DNA of 24,072 nt, from the NCBI GenBank assembly GCA_964523675.1, contig CAZFZT010000052.1, forward strand, positions 1 to 24,072. Direction: 5' to 3'. This document shows, one piece after another, positions 14,589 through 21,687 of this stretch. This stretch comes from CAZFZT01 sp964523675. GTDB lineage: Bacteria; Planctomycetota; Phycisphaerae; Phycisphaerales; SM1A02. The translations under genes and the position numbers were made by a program. The notes under the pieces were generated by a model. The model searched no databases. It was not told the DNA's origin and worked only from the letters and a program-made list of their open reading frames with translations. The stretch's first letter is position 1. Each line of letters starts with the position of its first letter.

Positions 14589-15722
14589 TTAGTTCACCGG
14601 CATTACGAACTCCGCCACCCACAACTGGCTTGTGCGGTCTTCGCTGCGCTGGCTGGTCCACATCATCCACTTGCCTTGTGCGTCGAAGACCGGCAGGCCG
14701 TCGAAGCCGTCTGCATGAGTGATGCGCCGGGCGCGGGTGCCGTACTTGATCGTTCCGGTTGAACCCTCGCGATCACCGGGGTCAGCGTCGATGATGAAGA
14801 CCTCATAATTATGATGGCCGACTTCGCTGGTGGAATACACCAGGTACCGGCCGCTGGGGTGCCAGAAGGGCGCCCAGTTGACATGCGCGTTGTCGGTGAG
14901 CTGGTATTCGCGCTCAATGCCGATGATCGTGCCTACTTCGTTGAAGGCAAGTTCAGCGACGAAGAGTTGCAGTTCGTTGGTGCCGCGCCGGTCCGATCGG
15001 TAGGTGATGCGCTTGCCATCGGGCGAGAAGAACGGCCCGCCGTCGTAGCCGCGTGCAGTCACGATGCGTGTAATTGTGCCGGTCTTCAAATCCTTCGTGA
15101 AGAGGTCGCCTTCGTTCGATTCAAGCGAGGTGTAGATGAGATGACGCGCATCGGGGCTCCACGACCCCTCTGCGATGTAGTTCTCACGATTGGAGATGAG
15201 CACTTCAAGTGAATCGACGGTGCCGGGCTTCGCGCCTTCGCCAACTCGCAGTTGCACAATGTCCATCTCGGGCGGGAACATCCAGCGGTAGCGTCCTGAG
15301 CCGCGCTGATAGCCGGGCGGATGCGACTCGGTGGGGTGTGTGATGGTTGATGCGAAGAGGACGAGATTGGGATCGGTGGGATGGAACCAGCCGCAGGTGT
15401 TTGCGGTGCCTTTGGGACTGATGCGCGTGATGTTGTCGATGCCGGTGATGCGGTCACTCTCGCCGCGCACCACATCAGCGATGTACATCGCGTAGAACTC
15501 GTCGACGGCTTCGCCTTCTTCGCCGACTTCAATGCCCTGGAAGATGATGCGCTTGCCGTCGGGCGAGAAATACGATTCGCCGGCTTTAGCGAATTGTTCG
15601 GACGAGGTCAATTGCACGTGATGCCGCAGCGTGGCTTCCTCGGCTTCGCGCCAATTGGCAGCGTCGTCGGCGGCAGCGGGAGGGTGTAGAGCGAGGAGAA
15701 GTGAAAGGACTGTGGTGAACAT
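14589..15722 (-). CDS. Secreted PD40/TolB-type beta-propeller protein
   Basis: A 377-aa protein with an N-terminal signal peptide (residues 1-17, 'MFTTVLSLLLALHPPAAAD') and a propeller made of repeated PD40 (WD40-like) blades. Repeats are marked by 'ESYFSPDGKRIIFQ', 'EGSWSPDARHLIYTSLES', 'GPFFSPDGKRITYRSDRRG', 'APFWHPSGRYLVYSTSEVG' and 'LPVFDAQGKWMMWTSQRSE'. These are the same blades as in TolB and in peptidase-linked propellers, but no peptidase domain follows. It is likely a periplasmic binding scaffold; the ligand is unknown. The frame is open to 15806, but ATG 15720-15722 gives the signal peptide. A TATCAT box ends 6 nt before it. It lies 138 nt downstream of the DUF1573 gene across a tandem-repeat region. 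Confidence 0.88.
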   Translation of the reverse strand: MFTTVLSLLLALHPPAAADDAANWREAEEATLRHHVQLTSSEQFAKAGESYFSPDGKRIIFQGIEVGEEGEAVDEFYAMYIADVVRGESDRITGIDNITRISPKGTANTCGWFHPTDPNLVLFASTITHPTESHPPGYQRGSGRYRWMFPPEMDIVQLRVGEGAKPGTVDSLEVLISNRENYIAEGSWSPDARHLIYTSLESNEGDLFTKDLKTGTITRIVTARGYDGGPFFSPDGKRITYRSDRRGTNELQLFVAELAFNEVGTIIGIEREYQLTDNAHVNWAPFWHPSGRYLVYSTSEVGHHNYEVFIIDADPGDREGSTGTIKYGTRARRITHADGFDGLPVFDAQGKWMMWTSQRSEDRTSQLWVAEFVMPVN

Positions 15723-15728
15723 GGGGCC

Positions 15729-15734
15729 ATGATA
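15729..15734 (-). promoter_or_regulatory. Candidate -10 box (TATCAT) of the PD40 protein gene
   Basis: TATCAT on the minus strand ends 6 nt before the ATG at 15722, with no Shine-Dalgarno between. No -35 box was recognised. It would make this mRNA leaderless or nearly so. Confidence 0.35.
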
Positions 15735-15762
15735 GCGGATGAGGTAGGGGGGCGAAGTCACC

Positions 15763-15829
15763 AGGCACGGAGGCACCAAGGCACGAAGGGGAGAGCCAAC
15801 AGCCAACAGCCAACAGCCACAACCAACAA
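15763..15829 (+). repeat. Adjacent short tandem repeats: octamer AGGCACNN then heptamer GCCAACA
   Basis: AGGCAC followed by two variable bases occurs three times in a row from 15763 (with a fourth, decayed unit). Three exact GCCAACA heptamers follow at 15795-15815, then two decayed units to 15829. The array lies in the 137-bp gap between the DUF1573 stop and the PD40 gene start. The same heptamer, reverse-complemented, recurs at 20230-20257. Confidence 0.8.
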
Positions 15830-15859
15830 CCGGCCAAGCGTTCGGGCGCGCTTACGCCT

Positions 15860-16345
15860 CTACTCTTGCTGTTCGACGACGAACGCCTTGACGCGAAAGC
15901 GAATTGGTCGTTCCCATCCTTTGAACAGCAAATCGACAGTGGCAGATCGAGCGCCCAGTTTTCCCTCGGCATCGAAGGTGATCGGCAAGTCGATCTTTTC
16001 GTTGGCAGGCACGACCATGCCCGCGACATTGGCGGTGGTGCATCCGCAATTGGTACGGGCCGCTTCGAGTTCGAGCTCCTTATCACCGTGATTGACGAGC
16101 TCGATTGTCGTCGTGACCGGCGTTCCCAGCAGAACCTCGCCGAAGTCAAGCAGCGCCGGTGGGTCGGTGCGCACCGGCGGCCAAAGGGCATCGAGATCGA
16201 CCTGTTCCTGCGCAGCGTGAACGTCGCCATCCGCTTGAGCATCACCGGTCAATGCTCCTTCATCACGACAACCGGGTAGGAGGGTGAGCAACGCGCAGCA
16301 GAGGGTCGCGGCAGTGTGCCGATGGCAACGTGTCACGATGGACAT
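15860..16345 (-). CDS. DUF1573 domain lipoprotein
   Basis: A 161-aa envelope lipoprotein. The signal peptide ends in the lipobox 'LLPGC' with lipidated Cys26. Residues about 60-160 form the DUF1573 (Ig-like, ASPM/Hydin-related) domain: 'LLDFGEVLLGTPVTTTIELV', 'TNCGCTTA' with its conserved Cys-Gly-Cys, and 'PITFDAEGK'. DUF1573 proteins are abundant in Bacteroidetes and planctomycetes and their function is not established. The Cys-Gly-Cys could bind metal, which would fit the neighbouring metal efflux genes, but this is inference. The frame opens at 16429, but the ATG at 16345 gives a clean lipoprotein signal and has a TATACT box 6 nt upstream. It lies 84 nt after the (Asp-His)n lipoprotein gene and so may have its own promoter. 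Confidence 0.88.
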   Translation of the reverse strand: MSIVTRCHRHTAATLCCALLTLLPGCRDEGALTGDAQADGDVHAAQEQVDLDALWPPVRTDPPALLDFGEVLLGTPVTTTIELVNHGDKELELEAARTNCGCTTANVAGMVVPANEKIDLPITFDAEGKLGARSATVDLLFKGWERPIRFRVKAFVVEQQE

Positions 16346-16351
16346 GCAATG

Positions 16352-16357
16352 AGTATA
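16352..16357 (-). promoter_or_regulatory. Candidate -10 box (TATACT) of the DUF1573 gene
   Basis: TATACT on the minus strand matches the -10 consensus at 5 of 6 positions and ends 6 nt before the ATG at 16345. No Shine-Dalgarno or -35 box was seen. It is the best example of the leaderless-type layout in the window. Confidence 0.4.
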
Positions 16358-16429
16358 TGGCTGGATAACGCGCTGCGGTACGCTGGGCAATTCGCGCGAC
16401 CGTATGCGCATTTGATGCACGAATACCAT

Positions 16430-16966
16430 TCAGTCCACCTCAGTGAGAATGGGTAGGGAACCGGTGCCGCGCGTGCCATCCGGCCGCTCGATCTCGATCC
16501 ACCAGCCGGCGTTTGCCGGCAGCGGATCAGGCGCTTCAACATGAATGTCGTAGTCATCATGTGAGGCGGCATACTCGCCGCGACCGACGTATGAAAGGTC
16601 GCGATCTTCCGTGCCGATCCATGCGCGGACGATTGTTTCGCCGTTGTCGTTGTAAGGCAGCTTGATGACGATGTGGCACAGTTTGCCGGGCTCGACCGCG
16701 CCGTGGCCCTGCGCTGCTTCTATTGCGAAATCAAGAATGGTGGTCGTGCCGAGCGGGTGTTCATCACCATGGTCATGGTCGTGGTCGTGATCGTCATCGT
16801 CATGATCGTGGTCATGATCGTGATCGTGGTCGTGATCATGGTCATGGTCGTGATCGTTCTGTGAAGTGGAATTCTTTGACGCATTGTTGCGCGATTCTGT
16901 ATTGCCGCAACCGCCAGCGTAGAGGACAATCGCTCCGAGCACAGCCAGCATCTGTAGATATTTCAT
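16430..16966 (-). CDS. Asp/His-rich metal-binding lipoprotein next to the efflux pump
   Basis: A 178-aa envelope lipoprotein. The signal peptide ends in 'YAGGC' with lipidated Cys20. Residues 38-70 are an almost pure Asp-His alternation ending 'HDHGDEHPLG', a likely chelator of divalent metal ions such as Zn, Co, Ni or Cu. The remainder (about 71-178) is a compact beta-rich domain ('CHIVIKLPYNDNGETIVRAW', 'GWWIEIERPDGTRGTGSLPI') that I cannot name. An excellent Shine-Dalgarno (AAGGAG, 8 nt before the ATG at 16964-16966) sets the start. It begins 27 nt after the pump gene and is the last clear member of the efflux operon, so a periplasmic metal-buffering or metal-delivery role, as CusF has for CusABC, is plausible. 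Confidence 0.85.
   Translation of the reverse strand: MKYLQMLAVLGAIVLYAGGCGNTESRNNASKNSTSQNDHDHDHDHDHDHDHDHDHDDDDHDHDHDHGDEHPLGTTTILDFAIEAAQGHGAVEPGKLCHIVIKLPYNDNGETIVRAWIGTEDRDLSYVGRGEYAASHDDYDIHVEAPDPLPANAGWWIEIERPDGTRGTGSLPILTEVD
16757..16855 (-). repeat. Hexanucleotide microsatellite encoding the Asp-His tract
   Basis: The Asp-His tract is encoded by imperfect 6-base repeats (GATCAC, GACCAC, GACCAT, GATCAT variants on the minus strand). Because the unit is six bases, gain or loss of units keeps the frame and changes only the number of Asp-His pairs. Confidence 0.85.
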
Positions 16967-16993
16967 AACGACTTCTCCTTGGTAAGTGAGCAT

Positions 16994-19900
16994 TCAATTT
17001 CTGCCTAACCGCTCAATGTCAACGGCGGGCTGTCTTGTTTCTTGCGAGATTCCACCAGACACTTGCCGGTGAATCGCAGCGTACCCTGCGGGCACCACGA
17101 TCAGATTCAAAAATGTTGAGGTGAGCAAGCCGCCGAGGATGACGACGGAAAGCGGCGCGAGCAGCTCGTTGCCGGGTTGATCGCCCTTGATGACGATGGG
17201 CAGCAGCGCGAGCGCGGCGGTGAGCGCGGTCATCAAAATCGGCACGAGGCGCTCCGACGAGCCGCGCACGATCGCTTGCTCGAGCGTGGCCCCTTCGTGC
17301 ACCATCAGATTTCGGTAGTGATTGACGAGCAGAATGCCGTTGCGCACCGCGATGCCGAAGAGCGTGATGAAGCCGACGAGACTTGCGATGGAGAGGATCG
17401 GCGCGATGTAGGTTCCGCCGCCGAAGAGCGCCATGGTGTTGCTGGCGACGTTCTTTGAATCAGTGAAGTAGACGGCGAGCACGCCGCCGATCAACGCAAG
17501 CGGCACGTTCACCATGACAAGCATCGCGATGCGCCACGAGCCGATGGCAAGATTGAGCAGCACGAGCATCACGAGAATGACGATGGCGCTGAAGAGGGCA
17601 ATCGTGCGGCTGGCTGACTGCTGGGCTTCGAACTGCCCACCGTAGGTGACGTGGTAGCCGTGCTGCTCAACGATCGGGTTGACGCGCTCGCGCACCTGTT
17701 CAATGAGGTGGCCGAGGTTATGGCCGCGCTCGACGTTGAGGGAAATGACGGCCTTTCGCTGGGCGTTCTCCCTCGCGATGAGGTTCGAAGCCAGTTCCGG
17801 GCCGATGTCGGCGACTTCATCGAGCCGCACGATCGCGCCGCCGCTGCCACGCAGGATGAGCTGCCTGATGTCGCGCACCGTGGCGCGCTCCTGCTCAAGC
17901 AGTCGAACGGTCAGGTCATACCGCCGCGATCCATCGTTGATGTGCGCGACGGTCGCGCCGTAGATGGCGTTGCGAACCTGCTCGGCCGCGTCGGCGGGCG
18001 TGAGGCCGTATGCGGCCAGCTCACGGGCGCGGTAGTTGACCGGCAGGGACTGAATGCGCACCTCGCGGTTGGCGGCAACATCGCGCGCCCCCGGAAGTGC
18101 CTTCAGCTCGGTTTCGATCTCGCTTGCGATCGTGCGCAGCACAGCGAGGTCCTCGCCGAACACGTTGATCGCAATGGCGGCCGGGGTTCCGGAAAGAACG
18201 TGACTGAGTCGATGCTCGATCGGCTGGCCAATGCTGGTGGTGATGCCGGGGATCTGCGCGAGGACTCGCGAAATCTCTTCGCGAACCTCGTAGTAGTCGT
18301 AGCCGGGCAAGACGCCTACATCGATTTCGGAACTGCTGACGGGTTCGGCATGTTCATCACGTTCAGCGCGGCCGGTTCGACGTGCTGCGCCGCGCACGCC
18401 TTCGATTTGCATGATCTGCCGCTCCACGTGCGAAGCCAGTCGATCGCTGGCTTCGAGGGAAGTGCCTGGCGGCGCCATAAGCATGAGCGTCATGGTGCCT
18501 TCGTTGAAGGCGGGCAGGAAACTCGTGCCAAAGGTGCTCGCAAGGAGGACGCACGCAACCGTTGCCGTTGCCGCGCCGCCGAGCACCAGCCAGCGAAAGC
18601 GGATTGCAGCGCGGACGGCCGGCTCGTAGAGACGCTTGAGGAAGCGCACGAGGATTGGGTCGTGGTGTGCCCTCTCCTGCGACGGCTTGCGCAGGAGCAA
18701 TCGGCACATGGCGGGAATGACCGTCAGCGCCACGAGCAGCGAGGCCATGATGGCAACGATGAACGCAATACCCAGCGGCCGGAAGAATCGCCCTTCAAGA
18801 CCGCCGAGAAACATCAGCGGCAGAAAAACCATCGCGATGATGATCGTCGCAAACACCATCGCAGGGCGGATCTCGTTGCTGGCGTTGTAGATGATGGTAG
18901 AGGTCGGCAGTTGGTTTTGATCAGGTTCGCTTCCCGCGGCCGCGCTCTGCCTGAGCCGACGATGAACGTTTTCCACGTCGATGATCGCATCATCCACCAG
19001 CGAGCCGACGGCAATGGCGAATCCGCCGATCGTCATGACGTTGATCGTCAGGCCCATCCACTCGAGGGCGAGCACGCCGACCGCAAGCGAGAGCGGCAGG
19101 GCTACGAGCGTGATGATCGTGGTGCGCACGTTGAACAGAAACAGCAGAATGATGACCGCGACGATGATGGCCGCATCACGCAGTGCGTGCGTCACGTTCT
19201 GGATGGAGCGGTCGATGAAGTCCGACTGGCGAAAGACCGCGCGGTTGATGAGGATTCCCTCAGGGAGTGATGCATCAATCCCGTCAAGCGCTGCATCGAC
19301 CTGCTCCGTGATGGCGAGCGTGTTGGTGCCTGGCGCCTTCTGCACGCTCATGATGACGGCCGGCCTGCCGAGGTCCGCGCCGGTGCCGCGCTTGAGCGCA
19401 GGGCCGAGGCGCACGTCGGCGACGTCGCCGATCGTCAGCGGCGAGCCGGTCTGCGGATCGAGCCGCACGAGCGTGCCGGCAATGTCCTCAATCGACTGCA
19501 CGCGACCGCCCTGGCGGATCGGCACTTCGAGCCCGTCAACATTTGACAGATATCCCGCGCTGAGGGTGGTGTGCGAGCGCCGGGCCGCATCGACGACATC
19601 GTGCATCGTCAGCTCGTGCAGACGCAGCCGCTCCTGACTGACGAGCACCTGGTATTCGGGTAACTCGCCGCCGATGACGGTGATCTGCGAGATGCCCGGA
19701 ATTGCGAGCAGTCGGTTTCGCAGGTCGAACTCGGCATAGGCGCGCAGATCCAGATCGCTGATCGAACCGTCAGGCGAAGAAATGGCCAGCAGCATGATCT
19801 CGCCGGTGATCGAGGTGATGGGCGTCATCTCCGCATGCGCGCCGTCTGGCAGCACATCGCGCACGGTGTCGAGGCGCTCCGCGACGAGTTGCCGGGCGCG

Positions 19901-20212
19901 GTAGATGTCGCGTCCCCAGTCGAACTCGACGTACACCACGGAAAGCGAAATCGCGCTACCGGAGCGCACGCGGCGAACGCCGGGAATGCCGTTGACGGCG
20001 GACTCGATCGGAAACGTGACGAACTGCTCGACCTCATCAGCGGCGAGGCCTGGCGCTTCAGTCATGATGACGACAGTCGGCGCGTTGAGTTCCGGGAAGA
20101 CATCAACTGGAACACGCGGCAAACGCCAGCCGGCATAGATCAGCAGTAGCCCGGCCAGCACAAGGACGAGCGTTGCGTGATCGATTGAGAATGCGATGAG
20201 GCGTTTGAGCAT
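16994..20212 (-). CDS. Heavy-metal efflux RND pump, CusA/CzcA family
   Basis: A 1072-aa inner-membrane proton-driven RND transporter, full length for the HME class. TM1 begins at residue ~12, followed by 'LPRVPVDVFPELNAPTVVIM' and 'TEAPGLAADEVEQFVTFPIE', both typical of CzcA/CusA. TM4 carries 'VGSLVDDAIIDVENVHRRL' (about 402-420) with Asp407, Asp408, Asp412 and Glu414 in the proton-relay region; this is a variant of the CzcA 'VDGAVVMVEN' and CusA 'VDAAIVMIEN'. Metal specificity is therefore not assigned. The C-terminal half has 'IASLVGFITLFGIAVRNGIL'. An extra ~20-residue insert (about 917-938) precedes it compared with the usual short turn. ATG 20212 starts the family fold; an alternative ATG at 20311 overlaps the upstream stop (TGATG) and would add 33 residues encoded by tandem repeats. 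Confidence 0.95.
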   Translation of the reverse strand: MLKRLIAFSIDHATLVLVLAGLLLIYAGWRLPRVPVDVFPELNAPTVVIMTEAPGLAADEVEQFVTFPIESAVNGIPGVRRVRSGSAISLSVVYVEFDWGRDIYRARQLVAERLDTVRDVLPDGAHAEMTPITSITGEIMLLAISSPDGSISDLDLRAYAEFDLRNRLLAIPGISQITVIGGELPEYQVLVSQERLRLHELTMHDVVDAARRSHTTLSAGYLSNVDGLEVPIRQGGRVQSIEDIAGTLVRLDPQTGSPLTIGDVADVRLGPALKRGTGADLGRPAVIMSVQKAPGTNTLAITEQVDAALDGIDASLPEGILINRAVFRQSDFIDRSIQNVTHALRDAAIIVAVIILLFLFNVRTTIITLVALPLSLAVGVLALEWMGLTINVMTIGGFAIAVGSLVDDAIIDVENVHRRLRQSAAAGSEPDQNQLPTSTIIYNASNEIRPAMVFATIIIAMVFLPLMFLGGLEGRFFRPLGIAFIVAIMASLLVALTVIPAMCRLLLRKPSQERAHHDPILVRFLKRLYEPAVRAAIRFRWLVLGGAATATVACVLLASTFGTSFLPAFNEGTMTLMLMAPPGTSLEASDRLASHVERQIMQIEGVRGAARRTGRAERDEHAEPVSSSEIDVGVLPGYDYYEVREEISRVLAQIPGITTSIGQPIEHRLSHVLSGTPAAIAINVFGEDLAVLRTIASEIETELKALPGARDVAANREVRIQSLPVNYRARELAAYGLTPADAAEQVRNAIYGATVAHINDGSRRYDLTVRLLEQERATVRDIRQLILRGSGGAIVRLDEVADIGPELASNLIARENAQRKAVISLNVERGHNLGHLIEQVRERVNPIVEQHGYHVTYGGQFEAQQSASRTIALFSAIVILVMLVLLNLAIGSWRIAMLVMVNVPLALIGGVLAVYFTDSKNVASNTMALFGGGTYIAPILSIASLVGFITLFGIAVRNGILLVNHYRNLMVHEGATLEQAIVRGSSERLVPILMTALTAALALLPIVIKGDQPGNELLAPLSVVILGGLLTSTFLNLIVVPAGYAAIHRQVSGGISQETRQPAVDIERLGRN

Positions 20213-20229
20213 TGCGGTCGGCGGTTCGC

Positions 20230-20308
20230 TGTTGGCTGGTGGCTGTTGGCTATTGGCTGTTGAAGATCTGCACGGTACTCGGTACTCGGTTCTCGGTACT
20301 CGGTACTC
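20230..20308 (-). repeat. Two heptamer arrays at the adaptor/pump gene junction
   Basis: On the plus strand TGTTGGC-type heptamers (20230-20257, four units, a fifth decayed) are followed by five GGTACTC-type heptamers (20274-20308; one GGTTCTC variant). Together they fill almost the whole 98-nt interval between the adaptor stop (20311) and the pump's family start (20212). Three heptamers equal seven codons, so the second array reads in frame as the 7-residue repeat EYRVPRT/EYRVPCR. Confidence 0.85.
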
Positions 20309-20310
20309 CA

Positions 20311-21687
20311 TCAATGGTCTTCGGCGTGCCAGGTGCCGTCGGGGTGGAAGTGGCCGCCCTTCATCGCGCCGCCGCTTTGCGCGGTGGCGAGCATGAGCTC
20401 ATACGCGCCGCCGACAACGACTTCATCACCCAGCCGCAGCCCGCTGCGGATGGCCACCCATCGGCCGTCGTCCGGGCCGAGGTCGGCTTCGGTGCGTACG
20501 GCCACATTGGGCTCGCGCGGATCGCGGCGGAAGAACACGTAGTGCAAACCATCCTTCATCAGTGCGCTGCGCGGAATCGCAAGCTCCGCGCGGTCGCCGC
20601 CTTCGATCACCACTTCAAGAAACGCACTCACACCGGGTCGCATCCACGGCCGATGCTCGGTGGGCAAGGCAATTGCTTCGACGGTCCGCTGCGATGGCGA
20701 CGCTTCAAGGCCGAGCGCGACGGTTGCGGTGATGTAGTCCGACGCATCAACGTCCGATGAAAGCCCGGGAGCAAGAAACGCATCAGCATCGTTTCCCAAT
20801 CGCTGCGCTTCACTTTGCAGCAGCGAAGCGCGGAAGCGAAGTTTCGCTGGATCGACAACGCACAACACCAGCGCCGCTTCATCGACGAACGAACCGCTGG
20901 TGACATTGATGTTCTCGACGACGCCACCCGTCTGAGCATGCACGGTGACGACATCGAGTGTTTGATAGCGCGGCACGGACTGTCCATCCGGGCCGTCAAC
21001 TGGCTCAAGCAGGAACGCAGCGCTGACGTTGAGCGTTGCGGCGGCGCGGGCCAACGTGTGTTCCTCCTCATGCCGGGCGGTGGTGAGGCGAACCTTCGCC
21101 GACTCGAGCTCGGCGCTGAGCCGCTTGATTGACGCCTCGATCTCAGCCGCCTGGAGTTCGAGATCAGCCCGGCGAACTTCCGCGCCTTGCAGGGCTGCGA
21201 GTCGTTGCCTCGCGATCTCCAGCCGCACATGCTGTTCGTCGATCGCCGCCTGCGCCACGTGCAGCTCCGACTCGGCAAGCGCGGTCGCTTGTTGTGTCTC
21301 GGCAATCTCGCATTGCAGCGCGCTCCACTGCGAAGAACGAAAACGAAAGAGCGGCTGGCCGGCTGCGACCGACTCGTACTGATCGACGAGCAATTCCACA
21401 TGCCCCGGCATGCTCATGCGGTAATCGCGCCGGGCAGTCGGCTGAAGCTCGAAACGGCCGGGCACGCGCACGGTGCGCGAGACGTGACGCCGTTTCACTT
21501 TGGCGAACGTGATCCCGAGATTGCTGCGCACGATGGGCGGGATGTCGACGCGCCCCGGCGTGGTCGGCATGGCGCTTTCATCGTGGGTTTGATCCTGATT
21601 CGTAGCGGCGGGGCGCTGGTCGCAGCCGGCGAGCGCCACCGCGCCCAAGACAGCCATCGCGATGAAACCACTGGATAACCTGTTCAT
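20311..21687 (-). CDS. RND efflux periplasmic adaptor (membrane-fusion) lipoprotein, CusB/CzcB family
   Basis: A 458-aa periplasmic adaptor that links the inner-membrane pump to the outer-membrane channel. The signal peptide ends in 'ALAGC' with lipidated Cys22. Residues ~50-115 and ~240-275 form the split lipoyl/barrel-sandwich domain ('VTVHAQTGGVVENINVTSG'). Residues ~120-225 are a long helical hairpin rich in Ala, Glu and Arg. The beta-barrel and membrane-proximal domains follow, with 'RTEADLGPDDGRWVAIRSGL' and 'GLRLGDEVVVGGAYELM' near the end. The C-terminus 'HFHPDGTWHAEDH' has five histidines and could bind metal. The ATG at 21685-21687 overlaps the stop of the upstream outer-membrane gene by four bases (ATGA), a sign of translational coupling. 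Confidence 0.93.
   Translation of the reverse strand: MNRLSSGFIAMAVLGAVALAGCDQRPAATNQDQTHDESAMPTTPGRVDIPPIVRSNLGITFAKVKRRHVSRTVRVPGRFELQPTARRDYRMSMPGHVELLVDQYESVAAGQPLFRFRSSQWSALQCEIAETQQATALAESELHVAQAAIDEQHVRLEIARQRLAALQGAEVRRADLELQAAEIEASIKRLSAELESAKVRLTTARHEEEHTLARAAATLNVSAAFLLEPVDGPDGQSVPRYQTLDVVTVHAQTGGVVENINVTSGSFVDEAALVLCVVDPAKLRFRASLLQSEAQRLGNDADAFLAPGLSSDVDASDYITATVALGLEASPSQRTVEAIALPTEHRPWMRPGVSAFLEVVIEGGDRAELAIPRSALMKDGLHYVFFRRDPREPNVAVRTEADLGPDDGRWVAIRSGLRLGDEVVVGGAYELMLATAQSGGAMKGGHFHPDGTWHAEDH

Noticed and set aside
15763..15829. Possible CRISPR-like repetition
   Set aside because: The units are 7-8 bp in direct contact, without spacers or cas genes, so these are simple tandem repeats.
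10388..16373. 14-base identity (GCTGGATAACGCGC) at 10388-10401 and 16360-16373, each upstream of a lipoprotein gene
   Set aside because: The match does not extend, and the first copy includes the end of the methyltransferase coding sequence; not enough to call a shared site.
17651..19270. 539-codon open frame on the plus strand inside the RND pump gene
   Set aside because: It is the antisense of a full-length, highly conserved pump gene in a GC-rich genome; composition is Arg/Asp/His-rich with no family resemblance.
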